Assembly (NCBI RefSeq): GCF_000723405.1
Contig: NZ_CCAE010000038.1
Span: 1-42,586 of the forward strand
Reading direction: 5' to 3'
Length of the DNA stretch: 42,586 nucleotides
DNA from: Hydrogenophaga intermedia
GTDB lineage: Bacteria > Pseudomonadota > Gammaproteobacteria > Burkholderiales > Burkholderiaceae_C
This document shows, piece by piece, positions 8,583 to 19,607 of the stretch. Each line of letters starts with the position of its first letter. The stretch's first letter is position 1. The notes beneath the pieces are model-generated. The model ran no database searches and was not told the origin of the DNA. It was given only the letters and a program-made list of their open reading frames with translations. A program made the position numbers and the translations under genes.

Positions 8583-8664
8583 GAACCCCCACGCTCCGCC
8601 GCTGCGCGGGTCGCTGCCCCGCGAGAAGGCTGATCCGCCTTGGGGCGGCCCGGCGGCGGATCCT
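8583..8664. repeat. Palindromic intergenic element, copy 1 (terminator-like)
   Basis: The 88-bp gap between convergent genes is filled by short inverted repeats: a GATCCGCC stretch at 8633-8640 faces GGCGGATC at 8654-8661, with GGGGCGGCCCGG between. The opening C-rich run (CCCCCACGC) is shared with a second element at 18903-18982. Such modular palindromic sequences lie after many genes in Comamonadaceae and probably form bidirectional hairpins. No poly-T tract is present. Confidence 0.6.
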
Positions 8665-8668
8665 GACG

Positions 8669-9583
8669 TCAATCCTGCGGCACCTGCCCCGACAGATCCA
8701 GGTCCCACAGCGTGTCCTCGCCCAGTGCCACGCGGTGCGCGGGCGGGCGCGGGCAATCGGCCATCACGGTCTGCGCCGGCACGCGCAGGCCGCGCCGGCC
8801 CTGGCCCACCAGCACCGGCGCCACCGCCAGGTGCAGGCGCTGCAGCGCGCCCGCGGCGAAGAAGCGCGACACGGTGACGCCGCCGCCCTCCACGAACAGC
8901 ACACGCAGGCCGCGCTCGGCCAGCGCGGCGACGGCGCGCCGCACGCCCGGGCCGTCGCCATTGGCGCCGATCAGCCCCGGCACACCCAGCACCTCGGCCG
9001 GCGCGGCGGGGCCGCGCGGCAGCCGCTCGCGCGCGGCCTGGGCGTGGCGCTCGTCGCACAGCCACAGCGTGGGCGCCAGGCCATCGCGCAGCGCGCGCGA
9101 ATGGCCGTCAAGGCTGGCCGACGGGTCGAACAGCACACGCACCGGGCTCGGCCCGGGCACGCGGCGGGTGGTGAGCTGCGGGTCGTCGATGGCCACGGTG
9201 CCGACGCCCACCAGCACCGCGTCACACAGCGCCCGCAGGCGGTGCAGGTGCAGCAGGCTGTGCGCGCCGTTTACGTAGTAGGAGTCGCCCGAGGCGGTGG
9301 CCACGAAGCCGTCCAGGCTCTGGCCCATCTGGGCGATCACCCAGGGTCGGCCGTCGTGGGCGGTGCGCGCGTCCAGCAGCGGCTTGTAAAGGCTGAACAG
9401 CTCCGCGCTGCGCGCGCTGTACCTGCCCTGCAGGCGCCAGCCTTCGCCGTTGCTCAGGGCGGGTCCGGCGTGGCCGCTGGTCGCGGTGCCCAGGCGCACG
9501 GCCAGCAGGCGAGCCCACAGCGCTGGCCAGTCGCGCGGCACATCGGTCAGGGTCTGGGGGCTGGGTTCGGAGGGGCGCGCCAT
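8669..9583 (-). CDS. RibD C-terminal (pyrimidine/dihydrofolate reductase-like) family protein
   Basis: A 304-residue protein. After ~80 residues of unassigned N-terminus comes the RibD reductase domain: M-G-Q-S-L-D-G-F-V-A, then H-R-L-R-A-L-C-D-A-V-L-V-G-V-G-T-V-A with D-D-P-Q-L-T-T-R, and F-V-E-G-G-G-V-T near residue 235 for NADPH binding. The cytidine-deaminase half of riboflavin RibD is absent, so it is not the standard bifunctional enzyme. Known relatives reduce ribosylaminopyrimidines, folates or related heterocycles. It faces the pterin-like operon and lies 13 bp after the upstream membrane-protein gene. The combination suggests it acts on the same heterocycle; this is inference. Confidence 0.82.
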   Translation of the reverse strand: MARPSEPSPQTLTDVPRDWPALWARLLAVRLGTATSGHAGPALSNGEGWRLQGRYSARSAELFSLYKPLLDARTAHDGRPWVIAQMGQSLDGFVATASGDSYYVNGAHSLLHLHRLRALCDAVLVGVGTVAIDDPQLTTRRVPGPSPVRVLFDPSASLDGHSRALRDGLAPTLWLCDERHAQAARERLPRGPAAPAEVLGVPGLIGANGDGPGVRRAVAALAERGLRVLFVEGGGVTVSRFFAAGALQRLHLAVAPVLVGQGRRGLRVPAQTVMADCPRPPAHRVALGEDTLWDLDLSGQVPQD

Positions 9584-9596
9584 GTGCCGCTATTCG

Positions 9597-10508
9597 CTAT
9601 TGCCAACGCGGCGTGTAGTACGGGTCATCCGGAACGGTGGTGCCCGCATCGGCCGGGGGTGCACCCGCACTGGCCTGCCAGAGCACGGCCAGCGCCACCG
9701 GCAGCGCGGCCAGCAGCGCCACCACCAGCGGGCGCCAGCGCCAGTGCCGTGCGCTCCAGGCGAAGCCCGCCAGCCACCAGGGTGCCGTGAGTGACACGCC
9801 CAGCAGGCCCAGCGAGGCCAGCGGCGCCTGGCCGCCCGCGTGCACCAGGCAGGCCAGCGCCAGGCCAGCGACACCCAGCGGCATCAGCGCGGCGGCCGAC
9901 AGGCGCAGCCCGGCGCGCGGCAGGCCCCAGACCCACAGACCGGGCAGGGCGGCGCACACCGCCAACACCAGGCCCAGTTGGGCCAGCAGCAGGGAGCCGC
10001 CCAGGCCGCCCAGCGCCGTCAGGCCCAGCAGCGCCACCGCCAGCGCGGCGGCCGAGCCCGCGGCCCCGGTGGGTTCGGCCTGTGGCGCACGCGGCGACCA
10101 GGCCAGCAAGGCCAGCAGCAGCACGCCCGCGGCCACGGCCAGCAGGCGACCCGGCGTCGGCATGGGGCCCAGCAGCCAGGCCGCGGCGCCGAGCCAGGCG
10201 AGCGCGCCCAGGCCCCAGGGCCGCGCGGGCACGTCGGTGTTGCGCGCGGCGCGCGAGTCCAGCAGCGCGGGCAGCATGGCCAGCAGGCCGAGCAGCGCGA
10301 TCCAGGGCAGCTTGTGCGCCTGCGCCGTGGCGGGCCACACCAGGCCAGGCCACACGGCCAGCGACAGTGCCAGTGCAATGGCCCCGCCCATGGGCCACCA
10401 GGGGCGCAGCCCCGGTGCGCGCGCCGTGCGCAGCAGGCCCAGACAGGCCAGGCACAACAATGCGGGCTGCACGAGGCTCTGGAAGGCGGGGTGGTGAAGG
10501 GCGTCCAT
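9597..10508 (-). CDS. Hypothetical multi-spanning membrane protein
   Basis: A 303-residue, Leu/Ala-rich protein with about eight or nine predicted membrane helices and a short polar C-terminal tail rich in Pro, Asp and Tyr (ending P-R-W-Q). I do not recognise a family; no enzyme motif is visible. The ATG lies 138 bp from the divergent acyl-CoA ligase gene. It precedes the RibD-like gene by only 13 bp on the same strand, so the two are probably cotranscribed. A transport or anchoring role for the neighbouring pathway cannot be excluded but nothing in the sequence shows it. Confidence 0.65.
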   Translation of the reverse strand: MDALHHPAFQSLVQPALLCLACLGLLRTARAPGLRPWWPMGGAIALALSLAVWPGLVWPATAQAHKLPWIALLGLLAMLPALLDSRAARNTDVPARPWGLGALAWLGAAAWLLGPMPTPGRLLAVAAGVLLLALLAWSPRAPQAEPTGAAGSAAALAVALLGLTALGGLGGSLLLAQLGLVLAVCAALPGLWVWGLPRAGLRLSAAALMPLGVAGLALACLVHAGGQAPLASLGLLGVSLTAPWWLAGFAWSARHWRWRPLVVALLAALPVALAVLWQASAGAPPADAGTTVPDDPYYTPRWQ

Positions 10509-10645
10509 TGGCGGGGGGGTGGGGCGGCGCCATCATCGCACCGGCGGGTGCGGTCGTGGGGACTGCACCACAACGCCGGCCTGGAATGAGAATGGCGGGC
10601 AACACCAACACGCGCCGCGAGCGCCACACACGGAGACAAGAACCC

Positions 10646-12274
10646 ATGCTCAAACCCGGCCTCATGATGGACCGCCCGCTGCTGATCTCGGGCCTGCTCG
10701 AACACAGCGCCGCGCAAAACGCCACGCAGGAAGTGGTCTCGCGCGAGACGCACGGTCCCACGGTGCGTCTCAGCATCGCGCAGATCGCGCGGCGCGCGCG
10801 CCAGTTGGCCAACGCCCTGCGCGGACTGGGCCTGCAGCCCGGTGATGCGGTGGCCTCCATCGCCTGGAACAACCACCGCCACCTGGAGGCCTACTACGCG
10901 GTGTCGGGCAGCGGCATGGTGATGCACACCTGCAATCCGCGCCTGCACCCCGAGCAGCTCGTGTACATCCTCAACCACGCCGAGGACCGCGTGGTGCTGT
11001 TCGACAGCACCTTCGCGCCGCTGGTGCAGGCCATCGCAGACAAATGCCCGCACGTGAAGGCCTGGGTGTGCCTGAGTGACGCCGAACACCTGCCCGCGGC
11101 CGGCGGCGCCGTGAAACCGCTGGCGTACGAGGACCTGATCGCCCACCAGCCCGACACCTTCGACTGGCCCGAGTTCGACGAGAAGACCGGCGCGGTGCTC
11201 TGCTACACCTCCGGCACCACGGGCAACCCCAAGGGCGTGCTGTACTCGCACCGCGCCATCGTGCTCAACGCCACCACGGCCTGCCTGCCCGACGTCCTGG
11301 GCCTGTCCACGCGCGAGAGCGTGCTGCCGGTGGTGCCCATGTTCCATATCAACGCCTGGTGCATTCCCTACGCGGCCATGGTGGCGGGCGCGCGCATCGT
11401 GCTGCCCGGCCCGCGACTGGACGGGGCGAGCCTGTACGAGCTGATGGAAAGCGAGAAAGTGACCATCAGCGCGGGCGTGCCCACCATCTGGATGGGCCTG
11501 CTGCAGCACGTGGAGCAGGGCGGCCTGCGGTTTTCGACGATGCGGCTCACGGCGGTGGGCGGCTCGGCCATGCCGCGCGCGCTGATCGAGAAGTTCAACG
11601 ACGTCTACGGCGTGGAAGTGCGCCACGGCTGGGGCATGACGGAGACCGCCGCCATCGCCACGCTGAGCAACCTGAGCGCGGCCGATTGGGAGAAGCCGGC
11701 CGAGGAGCGCCACGCCCTGGTGGCGCGCCAGGGCAAGGTGGTCTCGGGCATCGAAATCAAGGTGGTCGACGAGATGGGCACCACGCTGCCGCGCGACGGC
11801 ACGTCGCAGGGCGAACTGATGGTGCGCGGGCAGTGGATCGTGGAGCGCTACTACAAGGCCGAGCGCACGGCCCTGGTGGATGGCTGGTTTCCCACGGGCG
11901 ACATCGCCACCATCGCCCCCGACGGCGTGATGACCATCCGCGACCGCACGAAGGATGTGATCAAGAGCGGCGGCGAGTGGATCAGCTCCATCGACCTGGA
12001 GAACGCCGCCGCCGGCCACCCGGCGGTCGCGCAGGCGGCGGTGATCGGCATCAAGCACCCCAAGTGGGACGAGCGGCCCCTTCTGCTGCTGGTGCGCAAG
12101 CCCGGCGCGGCGCTGGAGAAGGACGAGATCCTGGGCTTCCTGGCCGAGCGCGTGGCCAAGTGGTGGGTGCCCGAGGACGTGGTGTTTCTGGACGCGCTGC
12201 CCGTGGGCGGCACGGGCAAGGTGCAGAAGAACGAGCTGAGGAAGCGCTACGGCGGCGTGTTCAGCGGCGCCTGA
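10646..12274 (+). CDS. Fatty-acyl-CoA ligase, AlkK-like AMP-binding enzyme
   Basis: A 542-residue acyl-adenylate-forming enzyme. The P-loop-like motif Y-T-S-G-T-T-G-N-P-K-G lies near residue 188, the adenine-binding G-W-G-M-T-E-T near 331, G-W-F-P-T-G-D with I-R-D-R-T-K-D-V-I-K-S-G-G-E near 412-440, and the catalytic Lys in G-G-T-G-K-V near residue 527. Length and the M-F-H-I-N-A-W motif fit medium/long-chain AlkK-type ligases, which activate fatty acids or methylthiopropionate with ATP and CoA in the cytoplasm. The ATG has a GGAGACAAG ribosome-binding site about 7 bases upstream. It stands alone, divergent from 9597-10508. Confidence 0.9.
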   Translation: MLKPGLMMDRPLLISGLLEHSAAQNATQEVVSRETHGPTVRLSIAQIARRARQLANALRGLGLQPGDAVASIAWNNHRHLEAYYAVSGSGMVMHTCNPRLHPEQLVYILNHAEDRVVLFDSTFAPLVQAIADKCPHVKAWVCLSDAEHLPAAGGAVKPLAYEDLIAHQPDTFDWPEFDEKTGAVLCYTSGTTGNPKGVLYSHRAIVLNATTACLPDVLGLSTRESVLPVVPMFHINAWCIPYAAMVAGARIVLPGPRLDGASLYELMESEKVTISAGVPTIWMGLLQHVEQGGLRFSTMRLTAVGGSAMPRALIEKFNDVYGVEVRHGWGMTETAAIATLSNLSAADWEKPAEERHALVARQGKVVSGIEIKVVDEMGTTLPRDGTSQGELMVRGQWIVERYYKAERTALVDGWFPTGDIATIAPDGVMTIRDRTKDVIKSGGEWISSIDLENAAAGHPAVAQAAVIGIKHPKWDERPLLLLVRKPGAALEKDEILGFLAERVAKWWVPEDVVFLDALPVGGTGKVQKNELRKRYGGVFSGA

Positions 12275-12289
12275 ATCGCGCGGGCGCGC

Positions 12290-12496
12290 TCAGAAACTCG
12301 CCCAGCGTTCGGGGTCGGCCTCAAGCCGGCGGGGCCGCCGGCGCAGCCACAGGCCCGCCGCCAGCGCGCCCATCGCCAGGCCTTCCGCGCCCCACCACGC
12401 CAGGCGGCCGGTGCGCCAGGCCGCCACCGCGAAGGCCAGGCACAGCAGCACGCCCGCGAACAGGGCCAGGGACAGGGATTTGAACGGGTTCGGCAT
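12290..12496 (-). CDS. Small hypothetical membrane protein
   Basis: A 68-residue protein with two predicted helices (about residues 8-26 and 30-47) and a basic, Arg-rich C-terminal tail. The ATG at 12496 gives a typical short N-terminus (M-P-N-P-F-K); a longer frame to 12550 adds a polar stretch without membrane character. It ends 15 bp from the convergent ligase stop. No family recognised and no function proposed. Confidence 0.5.
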   Translation of the reverse strand: MPNPFKSLSLALFAGVLLCLAFAVAAWRTGRLAWWGAEGLAMGALAAGLWLRRRPRRLEADPERWASF

Positions 12497-12642
12497 GGGG
12501 GCGCTCCGGCAACGACGGGTCTTGTGGCCAGGATCATGGTTTCCCCGCATGACAGTGGCATCACACCGGGTGCCGTGGCCGATTGCATATGAAACAATCC
12601 GCCGACGCCCCCGGCACCCACGGCCCGAGGCCGCCGACCTGC

Positions 12643-13278
12643 ATGTACCTCCCGCCCCAGTTCGCCACCACGGACCCCGCGATCGCTCTGGCGCTGATGC
12701 GCGCGCACCCCTTCGCGCAGCTCATCACCACCGACGACGACGGGTTTCCCTTCCTCACCCCGCTGCCGCTGCACGTGGTGGAAGCGGGCGAGGGGGGTGA
12801 GGGCCTCACCCTGTTGGGCCACGTGGCGCGGCCCAACCCGCAGGCGGCCCACCTGCGCGCCCGGCCTCAGGCGCTGGCGGTGTTCAACGGCCCGCACGCC
12901 TACATGACGCCGCGCGTCTACCCCGACCTGCAGCGCGTGCCGACCTGGAACTACCTGACGGTGCAGGCGCGTGTCGAGGCGCGCTTCATCGATTCCTTCG
13001 ACGACAAGGACCGCCTGCTCAAGCACCTCATCCACGACCACGACCCGGCCTACGCCGAGCAGTGGCGCGGCCTGCCCGAGGACTTCCAGCACAAGCTCAT
13101 GCAGGGCATCCACGCCTTCGAGCTGCGGGTGCTGGAACTTCGCTGCAAGGTCAAGCTCAATCAGCACCGCCGCGAATCCCACGCGGCGATGCTGCGCCTG
13201 TACGAGCAGGGCGGCGAGCAGGAGCAGGCCCTGGCGGGCTGGATGCGCCGGCTGAACCTGGGAACCACCGAACCATGA
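12643..13278 (+). CDS. PaiB-like FMN-binding protein
   Basis: A 211-residue protein of the FMN-binding split-barrel family typified by Bacillus PaiB. It opens with M-Y-L-P-P-Q-F, then A-Q-L-I-T-T and P-L-P-L-H; the middle has A-V-F-N-G-P-H-A-Y-M-T-P and V-P-T-W-N-Y, and the tail has the family-typical K-x-K-L-N-Q-H-R segment. PaiB was described as a negative regulator but this family may be a flavin or haem-binding redox protein. The start at 12643 is chosen because the conserved fold begins there; the frame extends 20 codons upstream. The stop overlaps the next start (ATGA). Confidence 0.88.
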   Translation: MYLPPQFATTDPAIALALMRAHPFAQLITTDDDGFPFLTPLPLHVVEAGEGGEGLTLLGHVARPNPQAAHLRARPQALAVFNGPHAYMTPRVYPDLQRVPTWNYLTVQARVEARFIDSFDDKDRLLKHLIHDHDPAYAEQWRGLPEDFQHKLMQGIHAFELRVLELRCKVKLNQHRRESHAAMLRLYEQGGEQEQALAGWMRRLNLGTTEP

Positions 13279-14087
13279 TGACCGACCGTTTCACGAGGGG
13301 TCGCCGGCTCGCCGCGTACGCGCTGGGCGCCGCGCTGAGCCCGCTGGCGGGGGCGCAGGGCGTCGGGCCAGCGGGGCCCGTCGCGCTGCCTGCCGGCTTC
13401 GCCACCACCAGCGCGGTCGAGCGCCTGGTGAACCTGCCGCCGGCTGTCGCCACGCCGGCGGCGGCGCGCTCCGTTTTCGACCCGCTGGTGGCCGAGCTGC
13501 GCTGGCGCGCCAGCCTGCAGGCCTTCGCCGAGCAGGACCGCCTCTCCCGCCCCCAGCCCGGCGGTGTGCTCTTCGTGGGCAGCTCCTCCATCCGCCTGTG
13601 GGACAAGCTGGAAAGCGCCTTCCAGCAGCAGCCGGTGATCATCAAGCGCGGCTTCGGTGGTTCGCGCCTGGCCGACTGCGTGGCCTTCGTCGACCGGCTG
13701 GTGCTGCCCTACCAAGCGCGCCAGGTGGTGCTCTACGCGGGCGAGAACGACCTGGACGAGGGCGCCACGCCCGCCGAGGTGCTGCTGCGCTACGAGCGCT
13801 TCGTGCAGCAGGTGCTGCAGGCCGCGCCGGCCACGCGCATCGCCTTCGTCTCGATCAAGCCCAGCCCGGCGCGCGAATCGCTGCTGCCGGCGATCCAGGC
13901 CACCAATCGGCTCATCAAGGCCTACACCGAAGGCCACCCCCAGCTCGATTTCATCGACGTGCACAGCGCCATGCTGGATGAAGCCGGCCGGCCCAAGGCC
14001 GACCTATTCGGCGCCGACCGCCTGCACCTCAACGCCACGGGCTATGGCGTCTGGCGCGAACTCATCGCGGCGCGCCTGAAGCTCTGA
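13275..14087 (+). CDS. SGNH/GDSL-family hydrolase, probably exported
   Basis: A 270-residue protein with a twin-arginine-containing N-terminal signal-like segment (R-G-R-R-L-A-A-Y-A-L then A-G-A). SGNH blocks are clear: V-G-S-S-S-I-R-L-W (block I Ser, near residue 99), G-F-G-G-S (block II), A-G-E-N-D-L (block III Asn) and D-R-L-H-L near residue 252 (block V Asp-His). Such enzymes de-esterify or deacetylate carbohydrates and lipids. It is coupled to the PaiB-like gene by ATGA and its 3' end overlaps the convergent OpgC gene by 26 bp. The adjacency to two acyltransferases suggests work on an acylated glycan, an inference. Confidence 0.85.
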   Translation: MMTDRFTRGRRLAAYALGAALSPLAGAQGVGPAGPVALPAGFATTSAVERLVNLPPAVATPAAARSVFDPLVAELRWRASLQAFAEQDRLSRPQPGGVLFVGSSSIRLWDKLESAFQQQPVIIKRGFGGSRLADCVAFVDRLVLPYQARQVVLYAGENDLDEGATPAEVLLRYERFVQQVLQAAPATRIAFVSIKPSPARESLLPAIQATNRLIKAYTEGHPQLDFIDVHSAMLDEAGRPKADLFGADRLHLNATGYGVWRELIAARLKL

Positions 14088-15237
14088 CACGGACCGCCGA
14101 GCCCACCCGCCCGGCGCCACCGCGCCGCCAGCGCTCCAGCGCGCGGGTGGCCCAGGCCGTGGCCCACAGGCCCGCCAAACCCAGCACCAGCACGGCGGTG
14201 TCGATCCACCAGGAGCGCTGGTCCGTGGTCGCGCCCAGCAGAGCCAGCGCCACCAGCGACATCACGAGGTGCGCGCAAAACACCTGCAGCGAGGCCCTGC
14301 CCAACAACTCGAGCGCGCGCAGGCGTGGCAGGCGGTGCGCCAGGCCCGGGCCGAAATGCAGGGCCAGCAAGAGCAGCGCCATGAAGTCCAGCAGGCGCAG
14401 CGGCCCCAGCGTCCATTTGTCGAACATGCGGTTGACCGCGTCCACGCCCGGCAGCGGCACCTGGCCAATGGCGTGGCGCCAGACGAGGCACAGCAGCGCC
14501 ATGAACAGCGCCAGCAACAGCATCCAGCGGGGGATGGGTGGCATCGGCTTCTGCCCGGCCTCGTGCCGCGTGGCGCCCATCCACAGGCCCAGCATCCACA
14601 GGAACTGCCAGGCCAGGATCTCGAAGGCGCCCATGTCCTGGTAACGCACCGGCAGCGCCACCACCCGCTGCAGGGCGCCGTGCAGCAAGGGCCCCAGGCC
14701 GAACTGCGCGCCGAACCACAGCGCCAGGCTCAGCCCCAGCATCCAGCCCCAGGCACCGCGCCGCCCGTGCATGATGACCAGCGGGCTGACCACCATGAAC
14801 ACGATGTAGATCGGCAGGATGTCCAGCAGCGCGGGGCTGTACAGCAGCAGGGCGGCGCTGAGCATGGCGGTCAAAGGCTGGGCCAGGTAGAAGGCCAGCA
14901 GGTCGGTGACGGCGGGCTGGCGGCCCGCGACAGCCAGGCCCGCGATCACCGTGAAGGCAAAACCGATCAGCGCGATCTGGCAGGCGTAGAGCGCCACCGC
15001 GCGGCCCCAGAAGGCCCGGCGCATGGCGAGCTCACCGTCGCGCCGGCCCCGGGCGGCGTACACCAGGCCAGCCATGTAGGCGGAGAGAAAGACGAAGCCC
15101 TCGGCGGCCGAGACGAAGCCCAGGGGCTGCCCCGTGATCGACGCGTAGCGCGTCGGCAGGTGGGTCGTCGTCATCAGGATGAGCATCAGGCCGCGCAAGG
15201 CGTCGAGCTCCCAGCGACGGGTGTCCGTGGATCGCAT
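14062..15237 (-). CDS. OpgC-family membrane acyltransferase, copy 1
   Basis: A 391-residue polytopic membrane protein with about ten helices. It starts [16 protein letters not shown], with the family hallmark [15 protein letters not shown] and [10 protein letters not shown]. OpgC proteins transfer succinyl groups to osmoregulated periplasmic glucans across the inner membrane; other members act on different glycans. The start at 15237 places the hallmark at the N-terminus; the in-frame extension to 15291 has no ribosome-binding site. It is clearly related to the next leftward gene, a tandem duplication. No opgG/opgH glucan synthesis genes lie nearby. Confidence 0.85.
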   Translation of the reverse strand: MRSTDTRRWELDALRGLMLILMTTTHLPTRYASITGQPLGFVSAAEGFVFLSAYMAGLVYAARGRRDGELAMRRAFWGRAVALYACQIALIGFAFTVIAGLAVAGRQPAVTDLLAFYLAQPLTAMLSAALLLYSPALLDILPIYIVFMVVSPLVIMHGRRGAWGWMLGLSLALWFGAQFGLGPLLHGALQRVVALPVRYQDMGAFEILAWQFLWMLGLWMGATRHEAGQKPMPPIPRWMLLLALFMALLCLVWRHAIGQVPLPGVDAVNRMFDKWTLGPLRLLDFMALLLLALHFGPGLAHRLPRLRALELLGRASLQVFCAHLVMSLVALALLGATTDQRSWWIDTAVLVLGLAGLWATAWATRALERWRRGGAGRVGSAVRVRASGAPR

Positions 15238-15351
15238 GGCGCAACAAGCGGGGTGAGGGGGCGCGTGGCCTGACCATCCGGAGCAGGGCACCCAAGGGCC
15301 ACAAGGCGGGCAGGTTCCAGCCTGCTGGAGCGCCGGGCAGAGGGCGAAGTT

Positions 15352-15364
15352 CCCCGTCGCGGGG
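15352..15364 (-). terminator. Short GC hairpin after OpgC copy 2
   Basis: A perfect CCCCG-TCG-CGGGG inverted repeat starts 11 bp beyond the stop of the leftward OpgC copy 2. The rest of the 138-bp gap between the two copies holds a second weak stem (GCAGG...CCTGC, 15310-15325) and no gene. There is no T-tract, so intrinsic termination is uncertain. Confidence 0.3.
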
Positions 15365-15375
15365 CGCCCGGGGGC

Positions 15376-18900
<3,525 letters not shown>

Positions 18901-18902
18901 GC

Positions 18903-18982
18903 ACCCCCGCCACGCTTCGCGTGACCCCCTCGAGGGGGCGGCACCTGCGGCCCGGCAAAGCCGGTTCCGCGGTGCCCGCTGG
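18903..18982. repeat. Palindromic intergenic element, copy 2 (terminator-like)
   Basis: Three nested or adjacent dyads fill the gap between convergent genes: CACGC-TTC-GCGTG (18911-18923), the 14-bp palindrome CCCCCTCGAGGGGG (18925-18938) and GGCACC...GGTGCC enclosing a GCCGG-type stem. It is a relative of the element at 8583-8664 and of a sequence that recurs after genes in Comamonadaceae genomes. It probably acts as a bidirectional terminator or mRNA end. Confidence 0.7.
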
Positions 18983-18983
18983 G

Positions 18984-19319
18984 TCAAGCCCTTCGAATGC
19001 GTGAGGCGTCGATCAGCGCCTTGGGCACCAGGCCCTGAAACACCGGCGAGAGGCTTTGCACGCGGTGCACCGCAAGCGCTTCGCCGTGCACGCGGCTGAG
19101 CACCGCGACCAATTCGCCGCGCGCATACCAGAGGCTGTGCGCGTCATGCATGAACTTCAGGCGCCGCTTGAGCGAGGGGTTCAGGCGCGCCCCGTCTTCG
19201 CCCAGCACGCGCAGCATGGCCTCGCGCACGGGTTCCAGTTCGTCCTCATCGTCCGCACGCGCACTCGGGCCTAGCAGGGCCGAGATGCTGTTGCGAAGAC
19301 TTGGCTTGAACCAGCGCAT
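18984..19319 (-). CDS. Conserved-type hypothetical protein
   Basis: A 111-residue soluble protein with an acidic stretch (A-D-D-E-D-E-L-E-P) near residue 21, an R-R-L-K-F-M-H-D-A-H-S-L-W-Y-A-R segment and a hydrophobic tail leading to R-I-R-R-A. No family recognised. The ATG at 19319 is preferred over upstream frame extension because a good promoter (19355-19383) lies between them. Codon use is like that of neighbours, so it is probably a real gene. Confidence 0.6.
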   Translation of the reverse strand: MRWFKPSLRNSISALLGPSARADDEDELEPVREAMLRVLGEDGARLNPSLKRRLKFMHDAHSLWYARGELVAVLSRVHGEALAVHRVQSLSPVFQGLVPKALIDASRIRRA

Positions 19320-19354
19320 GGGGGTGAGAGTTCCGTCACACGAAAGGGAGGGCC

Positions 19355-19383
19355 AGAATACGGCTTGAAGTATGTCGATGCAA
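19355..19383 (-). promoter_or_regulatory. Sigma70-type promoter for the hypothetical gene at 18984-19319
   Basis: Reading the minus strand, TTGCAT (-35, 19378-19383) and TATTCT (-10, 19355-19360) are separated by exactly 17 bp and lie 36 bp upstream of the ATG. The 288-bp gap 19320-19607 around it is unusually AT-rich for this window and otherwise holds only a possible TCTAAT -10 box for the cyclase gene at 19579-19584. Confidence 0.5.
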
Positions 19384-19607
19384 TCGTATGAGTCCTGATA
19401 CATCGGAAAAAACAACAGTAAATCATGCCGTTAGCGCAGGAGTTTCATGCACTACCTTAGACAAGTAAACCTTTTGCACTCATTGTTGTCGGCGCGACAC
19501 ATACGGCGCGGCCATTCACGACGCGTAAAGGGCACTTGCATCGGTTGAGGATGTAACGATCTGCTCGAATGGCCATGCTCTAATGGTCCGCAGGTTTTCC
19601 CGCCCCC

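Noticed and set aside
9791..10645. Long N-terminal extension of the acyl-CoA ligase frame
   Set aside because: It is antisense to a membrane-protein gene, Pro/Arg-rich and low in complexity; the real start at 10646 has a ribosome-binding site and begins the conserved fold.
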